A stretch of DNA of 34,702 bases from an uncultured Verrucomicrobiota bacterium (GTDB lineage Bacteria > Verrucomicrobiota > Verrucomicrobiia > Limisphaerales > UBA1096), in contig CAJWEP010000008.1 of the NCBI GenBank assembly GCA_913030945.1, positions 1 through 34,702 of the forward strand, in the 5' to 3' direction. Positions 29,959-34,702 of this stretch are shown one piece after another. Every line of letters begins with the position of its first letter. Position 1 is the stretch's first letter. A program made the position numbers and the translations under genes. The notes below the pieces were generated by a model, which was not told the DNA's origin, did not search any database, and saw only the letters and a program-made list of their open reading frames with translations.

Positions 29959-30960
29959 GTGACTGAACCGAGCGAACAACCCTTCAGCACGGAGATTCAA
30001 CCGGCGGACGCGCCCGGCGCGCTTGGCCAGGCGGCCGGACTGCTTGGCCAGGGGCAGCTCGTCGCGCTGCCGACCGAGACCGTTTACGGCTTAGCCGCCG
30101 ACGCCCGCTCGCCCGGGGCCGTCGCCCGCATCTTCAAGGCCAAGGGCCGTCCTGCCGGCAATCCACTCATCGTTCACGTTGATTCTGTCGAGATGGCGAA
30201 GGGCTGCGTCGCCGCTTGGCCAAGTGCTGCCTCTCAATTGGCCGGGGCGTTTTGGCCCGGGCCACTGTCATTCGTTCTGCCCAAGGCCGACTTGATTCCG
30301 GACATCGTCACCGCCGGGGGGCCAACCGTGGCCGTTCGCTGCCCCGCGCATCCGTTGATGCGCTCCGTGCTGGCCAAATGCGGCTTCCCGCTGGCGGCCC
30401 CAAGCGCGAACCGCTCGAGCCGCGTGTCGCCAACCCGGGCGGAGCACGTCGTCGATCAACTTGGCGGCCACATTCCACTGGTGCTCGACGGCGGAGCGTG
30501 CGACATCGGCATCGAGTCCACCGTGCTCGACCTCACCGGCGACACGCCGACCATCCTGCGGCCTGGAATAATTTCGCTTGGCCAGCTGCAAGCTGTCATC
30601 GGTTCGGTGGCGGTGGCTAAGCCGCCTGCCGGCGACGAGTCGCTGAAAAGCCCCGGCCAACTTCAACAACACTACTCGCCGCAGGCAAAACTGGTGGTCT
30701 GCGGCGATCTGGCGGCTGCGCTTGGCCAAGTGGACGAGGCGACCCACGTCATTGCCCGCGAGCCGGCACCTGCCACTTGGCCAAGCGAGCTCTGGCATCG
30801 CTTGCCGGACGCCGCTCCCGACTTCGCAAGGGAACTTTACGACACGTTGCATCGCTGCGACCGTCTCGGCGCAGAAACCATTTTGGTGCAATCACTTCCT
30901 AGCACTGACGAATGGGCTGCGCTCCGGGATCGCCTGAACCGTGCCGGTGCCGTGGCTTAA
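29959..30960 (+). CDS. tsaC: L-threonylcarbamoyladenylate synthase (Sua5/TsaC type)
   Basis: This enzyme makes threonylcarbamoyl-AMP from threonine, bicarbonate and ATP, the first step of tRNA t6A synthesis. The YrdC domain spans about 20-205: [69 protein letters not shown] and [21 protein letters not shown] linker with [10 protein letters not shown] then leads to a C-terminal Sua5 domain (about 235-333), so this is the long Sua5 form. GTG 29959 follows hppA by 33 bases. Together with tsaE and tsaB earlier in the window, only tsaD of the t6A pathway is missing. The gene holds about six full or partial copies of the palindrome, the densest in the window, read as LGQA, LGQG, AWPS and LGQV. Confidence 0.95.
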   Translation: MTEPSEQPFSTEIQPADAPGALGQAAGLLGQGQLVALPTETVYGLAADARSPGAVARIFKAKGRPAGNPLIVHVDSVEMAKGCVAAWPSAASQLAGAFWPGPLSFVLPKADLIPDIVTAGGPTVAVRCPAHPLMRSVLAKCGFPLAAPSANRSSRVSPTRAEHVVDQLGGHIPLVLDGGACDIGIESTVLDLTGDTPTILRPGIISLGQLQAVIGSVAVAKPPAGDESLKSPGQLQQHYSPQAKLVVCGDLAAALGQVDEATHVIAREPAPATWPSELWHRLPDAAPDFARELYDTLHRCDRLGAETILVQSLPSTDEWAALRDRLNRAGAVA

Positions 30961-30973
30961 AGGCTTTTGGAGC

Positions 30974-31005
30974 AAAAAATGCGGGCGCCCCTAGCGGGAC
31001 GCCCG
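30974..31005 (-). terminator. Intrinsic terminator of the FmdB-like gene
   Basis: Read leftward, CGGGCGTCCC and GGGGCGCCCG form a stem with one mismatch and a short loop (CTAG-type), then CA and TTTTTT (30979-30974). It ends the minus-strand zinc-ribbon gene and lies 13 bases after the tsaC stop. A second small hairpin, TGGCCG/CGGCCA at 31035-31052, lies between it and the gene. Confidence 0.75.
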
Positions 31006-31142
31006 TCAACCCAAACAACCAAACCAACCTCCTTTGGCCGCAAAAACGGCCATCTTAGGTCATGCCCACAATCGCGGACATCGGGGGCTCCGACGCGCAA
31101 TCGGGACGAATTGTTCATTCTTTTTTAAGAAACAACCATCCG

Positions 31143-31397
31143 TTACTGCCGCTCGTATTCGCCTTTGCCGAGTTTTTTGTAAACCGTGAAGCCGGCTTTT
31201 TTTGCATCGGTGATCGAAAGCGGCTTGAGATGGGTGGGGGTGCTGAAGCCGGAGATGATCTTGCGCACCGGCCGCCTGCACGCCGGGCACTTCTCAAGCG
31301 GCTTGGCTGAAACTGGGCGGCGCAGGGTGAAGCCGGGGCCGCCGCATGGTTTGCAATCGCCCTTGCCGTCGCACAGTTCGTATTCGTAAATCGGCAT
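31143..31397 (-). CDS. FmdB-family zinc-ribbon protein
   Basis: This 84-residue protein begins MPIYEYELCD, like FmdB-type putative regulatory proteins, whose short zinc ribbon is built from two cysteine pairs. Here the first pair region is expanded (CDGKGDCKPCGG) and the second is KCPACRRPVRKIISGF, so more cysteines are present than the usual four. The C-terminal part (TDAKKAGFTVYKKLGKGEYER) resembles the tail often found in these proteins. Function is unknown; the proposed regulatory role comes from family history only. It is followed on its strand by a good terminator and is divergent from the NYN-nuclease gene. Confidence 0.8.
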   Translation of the reverse strand: MPIYEYELCDGKGDCKPCGGPGFTLRRPVSAKPLEKCPACRRPVRKIISGFSTPTHLKPLSITDAKKAGFTVYKKLGKGEYERQ

Positions 31398-31431
31398 TGC
31401 CGTCGTCGCAGCAAGCTACCACCAAACCAGA

Positions 31432-31445
31432 CGCTTGGCCAAGCG
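31432..31445. repeat. Iterated palindrome between the FmdB-like and NYN genes
   Basis: Perfect CGCTTGGCCAAGCG in the 73-base divergent gap, 25 bases upstream of the NYN-gene ATG. Confidence 0.9.
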
Positions 31446-31470
31446 CGGCCAAACACGTAGCGTCGGGCGC

Positions 31471-31944
31471 ATGGGGATCGTTCGCGTTCTGGTGGATGGA
31501 TACAGCCTTCTGCATCACTGGCCGGAACTGGCGCCGGGTCAGGTGCGTCATTCGTTCCATGCCCGCGAGGCGCTGGTGGCGGCGCTAACCCAGTATCAGG
31601 ATTCGTCCTGCACACCGGTCACGGTTATCTTTGACGGTGGTGGCGCGCCGCCCGACACGCCGAAAAACGAGACGGCAAGGGACGGCATCGAAGTGCTCTT
31701 TTCCAAGAAAGGCCAGACGGCCGACCAGATCATCGAGCGGGTGGCCCATCTGATGAAGCCATACGGCGAGGTGTTGGCGGTGACCAACGACTATGCCGAA
31801 CGTGAGACGGTCATCAGCCTCGGCGGCTCGGCCTGCAGTTGTGAGAATTTTTTGGAGATTCTCGATGACGTTGTGGGCGATATGCAGTTGGGTGTGGCCA
31901 AGCACAACAAGCTCGAGCGTAAAGGCTACAAGCGCAGCGGTTGA
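31471..31944 (+). CDS. YacP-like NYN-domain ribonuclease
   Basis: This 157-residue protein of the YacP/NYN family has a PIN-like fold with acidic active-site residues. Visible elements are VRVLVDGYSLLHHWPEL (first Asp), VTVIFDGGGAP (second Asp), IEVLFSKKGQTADQIIE (third Asp) and VLAVTNDYAERETVISLG (fourth Asp). The Bacillus relative Rae1 is a ribosome-associated mRNA endonuclease, so a role in RNA turnover is likely but not shown. ATG 31471 is chosen because upstream in-frame codons come from the intergenic palindrome. The gene ends 41 bases before the fumarase operon and may be transcribed with it. Confidence 0.88.
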   Translation: MGIVRVLVDGYSLLHHWPELAPGQVRHSFHAREALVAALTQYQDSSCTPVTVIFDGGGAPPDTPKNETARDGIEVLFSKKGQTADQIIERVAHLMKPYGEVLAVTNDYAERETVISLGGSACSCENFLEILDDVVGDMQLGVAKHNKLERKGYKRSG

Positions 31945-31985
31945 GCCTAGACACTACACGCTTCAGTTCCTACGCTCCCTGCCGC

Positions 31986-32864
31986 ATGAGCAGGCTCAGT
32001 GAGTCATTAATTGAATTAATCCGGCGCACCTCGGTGGAGATCCCCGACGATGTTCAGTCGGCGATCCTGCGTGGTATGGAACAGGAGAAGGAGGGAACCA
32101 TTGCCAAGTCGGCTTTGGAGATCATCGAGCGCAACATCGATTTGGCCAAGCGCAAGTCGCAGCCAGTGTGCCAGGACACCGGCTGCATTTTGTTTTACGT
32201 TGATTGCCCGGTGGGTCTGGATCAGGTCGAGTTCGAGCAGGAAGCACGCGAGGCGGTCAAGGAGGCAACCCAGCTTGGTTACCTGCGGCAAAACTCGGTG
32301 GACTCGATCACTGGCAAAAACGACGGCACCAATGTTGGCCCTGGCTCGCCGAACCTGCATTTTCACCAGCATGCCTCCGACGATATTGCCGTCCGTCTCG
32401 TGCTCAAGGGCGGTGGCTGCGAGAATGTCGGTTTGCAATTTGCTCTACCCAACACCCAGCTATCGGCCGGCCGCGACCTCGACGGCTGCCGCAAGGTGAT
32501 TCTCGAGGCGGTACATCAGGCGCAGGGCAAAGGCTGCGGTCCGGGCATTCTTGGCGTGTGCATCGGTGGCGATCGAGCGTCCGGCTACGAGCTGTCCAAG
32601 CGCGAATTTCTCCGTAAACTTGATGATCGCAACTCCGATCCCAAGCTCGACGAACTCGAGCAGGACATCCTTAGGACCGCCAACGAGCTGGGTATAGGTC
32701 CCATGGGCTTCGGCGGCAAAACAACACTGCTTGGCGTGAAGATCGGCACCGCCAATCGCGTGCCGGCGTCGTATTTCGTGAGTGTCAGCTACATGTGCTG
32801 GGCCTTCCGCCGCCACGGAGCGATGCTGGCCAGCGACGGCGAAATCACCGGTTGGCTTTATTGA
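31986..32864 (+). CDS. Class I (iron-sulfur) fumarate hydratase, alpha subunit
   Basis: This subunit carries the catalytic 4Fe-4S cluster of two-subunit class I fumarases and the related tartrate dehydratases. Cysteines likely to bind the cluster are in PVCQDTGCILFY, GGGCENVGL and GCGPGILGVCIGGDR. Other signatures are GTNVGPGSPNLHFHQ and IGPMGFGGKTTLLGVKIG. The enzyme interconverts fumarate and malate in the TCA cycle. Length is 292 residues, as for the family. The ATG at 31986 begins SRLSESLIELIRRTS. The beta subunit follows after 12 bases, so the two form an operon. L-tartrate dehydratase cannot be excluded from sequence alone, but fumarase is the commoner assignment outside enterobacteria. 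Confidence 0.92.
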   Translation: MSRLSESLIELIRRTSVEIPDDVQSAILRGMEQEKEGTIAKSALEIIERNIDLAKRKSQPVCQDTGCILFYVDCPVGLDQVEFEQEAREAVKEATQLGYLRQNSVDSITGKNDGTNVGPGSPNLHFHQHASDDIAVRLVLKGGGCENVGLQFALPNTQLSAGRDLDGCRKVILEAVHQAQGKGCGPGILGVCIGGDRASGYELSKREFLRKLDDRNSDPKLDELEQDILRTANELGIGPMGFGGKTTLLGVKIGTANRVPASYFVSVSYMCWAFRRHGAMLASDGEITGWLY

Positions 32865-32876
32865 ACGAAACGCAGC

Positions 32877-33455
32877 ATGACTCACAATCTTTCCAGTCCA
32901 ATATCAGAGGAGGCAATTCGCGAATTGAAGGTTGGCGATCAGGTTTTGATCTCCGGCACGGTGTTCACAGGGCGCGATGCGGTGCACAAGTATCTGCACG
33001 ATGGCGGCGAGTTGCCGGACGGCGTCAATCTCGATGGCGGCATCCTGTATCATTGCGGGCCGGTTGTATTGAGGGACGAAAACGATGAGTGGAAGGTGAC
33101 AGCCGCCGGGCCGACAACTTCCATCCGAGAGGAGCCGTACCAGGGCGATATCATGAAGCAGTTCGGCATCCGCGGCGTGATCGGCAAGGGCGGCATGGCG
33201 GACAAGACACTTGCCGCCTGTCAGGAGCACGGCGCAGTTTATCTGCACGCCATCGGCGGCGCAGCGCAGGTGCTGGCCGAGTGCATCACCAGGGTGCGCG
33301 ATGTGCACATGCTTGAGGAGTTTGGCTCGCCGGAGGCGATCTGGGAATTCGAGGTGCAGGACTTCCCCGCTGTGGTCACGATGGATTCACACGGGGAATC
33401 CTTGCACAAGGACATCCTCGCTAAGAGCGAGGATGCTTTGGCTCAACGGCATTAA
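32877..33455 (+). CDS. Class I fumarate hydratase, beta subunit
   Basis: This subunit supplies the C-terminal swivelling domain of the two-subunit fumarase. Diagnostic segments are LKVGDQVLISGTVFTGRDAVHK, LYHCGPVV, AAGPTTSIREEPYQGDIMKQFGIRGVIGKGGM and VYLHAIGGAAQVLAE, followed by FGSPEAIWEFEVQDFPAVVTMDSHG. In 192 residues it covers the whole domain. The short 12-base gap to the alpha subunit and matching direction show an operon. It converges with the LamG-protein gene, with a gap of about 20 bases and no clear terminator between. Confidence 0.93.
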   Translation: MTHNLSSPISEEAIRELKVGDQVLISGTVFTGRDAVHKYLHDGGELPDGVNLDGGILYHCGPVVLRDENDEWKVTAAGPTTSIREEPYQGDIMKQFGIRGVIGKGGMADKTLAACQEHGAVYLHAIGGAAQVLAECITRVRDVHMLEEFGSPEAIWEFEVQDFPAVVTMDSHGESLHKDILAKSEDALAQRH

Positions 33456-33476
33456 ACTTTCGTTCGTTCCGGTTTC

Positions 33477-34702
33477 TTAATTTACCGCCCGGAAGAATCC
33501 GGCCTCGCCGAGTTCATTGAGGTTCAATTGTAACGGGGCGTCCACGTTTTCCCACGGTCCGATTACACTTGGGGCAGCCTGCAATGAGCCGGAACTGGTG
33601 TTGATGATGATCACGCCGTCACCCTCCTCGAGTGTGACGACTGGCGGCTCCGCTTGGTCACCTTCCTGTTCCACCGGGACGACTATCATCGTGTCAGCGG
33701 CGATCTCGTTATTGCCTGCGTCGCGGACGCCGTTGATTGTCACCTTGGCTTCCTTCGACTCAATGCCGTAGGCGACGATCCGCACGGAGCGACCGTCACT
33801 GAGGTACTTAAGCGATTCAATCTTTGCGCCCTCGATCTGGAACGTGCCCGGAATCGCCTGGCCCTTTGGCCCCTCAATGGTGAAGGCAGGCCCGGCTCCT
33901 GTACTCCAGTTGGCATCGGTCATGTTATTCAAATCGCCATTAAACTCGTTTACGGAGATGTCCTCCAGAATATCCCCGCTCAGTTCGTCAAACTGGTAGT
34001 AGGCCAAGAGGCCTTCCTCTTCGCCTGAGAGCGGCTTGTTCATCCACTCCTGCAACTCCTCCTCAGTGCGAACCACCTCCCAGATGCGAACTTCGTCCAA
34101 CTGGCCATTGGTGAATTCGGACACACCCTGATACGCCCCGAGATAGGCCTGACCGTTGATCACCGGCAGCGGGTTCGGGCCGGAATCACGCTCGGCCACA
34201 AGTTCCCCGTCCAGGTAGCTCCTGAACCCGCCAACCCAATCCTGTTCCCAGGTCATGGCCACGTGATGCCAATCGCCATCGTTGGCCGGGCCAACCGCAA
34301 TGCCGGCGCCCGTGCCGCCATCGGTGGAGATGATGTGCAGCCCGTTCCAACCGGCCACGAAGTACTCGCCGTCCTGCCAGCGCACCGCCGACTGGAACGA
34401 CTCGCCCTTGAACCAGTACTCGACCGTGATCGCCCAGCCGTCGCTGAGAATCTGAGGAATATCGTCCGGCAGCGCGACGCTTGCGCCTTCACCATCGAAC
34501 ATCAGCGAGCCGCCGCTGCCCAAGTCGGGGTTGCGAATCAGATCGTTGAACGTGATGTTTAGTGTTGTCGGCAACTCGAAGCCCTCGAGTGGCGCTTGGC
34601 CAAGTGGCGCCTCGGAGATCGTCCAATTACGGTCGCCCATTCCCATTAGCACACCGTCGTATCCCTCAAGCAGATCCGGCAAAACCGTACCACTCACTTC
34701 AT
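33477..34702 (-). CDS. LamG-domain exported protein, C-terminal part (5' end beyond window)
   Basis: At least 408 residues of a larger protein are visible; the frame is open through the right edge, so start and signal peptide are not in view. A concanavalin-like LamG domain spans about 60-235: LMFDGEGASVALP, WAITVEYWFKG, HIISTDGGTG, DWHHVAMTWEQ, FRSYLDGELVAERDSG, FTNGQLDEVRIWEVVRTEEEL and LLAYYQFDEL. A region that looks like an immunoglobulin-like or bacterial Ig-type fold follows. The protein closes with SVIGPWENVDAP and GFFRAVN, a tail often seen at the end of large exported Verrucomicrobia proteins. It probably acts in carbohydrate binding or surface attachment, but no substrate is indicated. 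A palindrome-like GGCGCTTGGCCAAGTGGCGCC lies at 34591-34611. Confidence 0.78.
   Translation of the reverse strand, partial: EVSGTVLPDLLEGYDGVLMGMGDRNWTISEAPLGQAPLEGFELPTTLNITFNDLIRNPDLGSGGSLMFDGEGASVALPDDIPQILSDGWAITVEYWFKGESFQSAVRWQDGEYFVAGWNGLHIISTDGGTGAGIAVGPANDGDWHHVAMTWEQDWVGGFRSYLDGELVAERDSGPNPLPVINGQAYLGAYQGVSEFTNGQLDEVRIWEVVRTEEELQEWMNKPLSGEEEGLLAYYQFDELSGDILEDISVNEFNGDLNNMTDANWSTGAGPAFTIEGPKGQAIPGTFQIEGAKIESLKYLSDGRSVRIVAYGIESKEAKVTINGVRDAGNNEIAADTMIVVPVEQEGDQAEPPVVTLEEGDGVIIINTSSGSLQAAPSVIGPWENVDAPLQLNLNELGEAGFFRAVN

Overview
This is a high-GC chromosomal segment of a Gram-negative bacterium, most likely a member of the Verrucomicrobiota. The assignment rests on gene content: a PVC-type membrane-bound dehydrogenase/cytochrome c protein, a Wza/Wzc exopolysaccharide exporter, an orphan secretin lipoprotein, a membrane pyrophosphatase, futalosine-type menaquinone synthesis, and a LamG-type exported protein. 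It is inference, not a database match. No mobile element, CRISPR array, rRNA or tRNA was recognised, and no gene-free stretch exceeds 300 bases.

Layout from left to right: partial aroE (-); an exopolysaccharide trio of outer-membrane barrel, Wza-like and Wzc-like proteins (+); a run of co-directional genes (UvrD/Rep helicase, glnS, mqnC, a secretin lipoprotein, purH, a CPBP protease, thiL, tsaE, tsaB); a minus-strand operon (threonine-synthase-like enzyme, MoaD/ThiS sulfur carrier, NIL-domain protein) preceded by a SAM-I riboswitch and terminator; a DUF2061 membrane protein (-); the PVC dehydrogenase/cytochrome c (+); flagellin and nfo (-); a PAS-rich hybrid histidine kinase (+); a small membrane protein (-); hppA and tsaC (+); an FmdB-like zinc ribbon (-); a YacP-like NYN nuclease and a two-subunit class I fumarase (+); and the C-terminal part of a LamG protein (-).

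Two signals stand out. First, a SAM-I riboswitch with a legible terminator/antiterminator switch controls thrC-like–MoaD/ThiS–NIL. This suggests that the 'threonine synthase' takes part in protein-thiocarboxylate-dependent homocysteine/methionine synthesis. Second, the window is studded with a highly iterated palindrome, CGCTTGGCCAAGCG. I count 12 perfect 14-mers and about 40 copies of the core TTGGCCAA, where about 0.5 core copies would be expected by chance. It is read in all three frames (RLAKR, LGQA, AWPS), is over-represented between genes, often lies just after stop codons, and recurs in signal peptides. It resembles the cyanobacterial HIP1 phenomenon but has a different sequence.

An apparent in-frame TsaE–TsaB fusion is more likely a one-base frameshift in tsaE. 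TsaB, TsaE and TsaC together place three t6A (tRNA N6-threonylcarbamoyladenosine) genes in this window.
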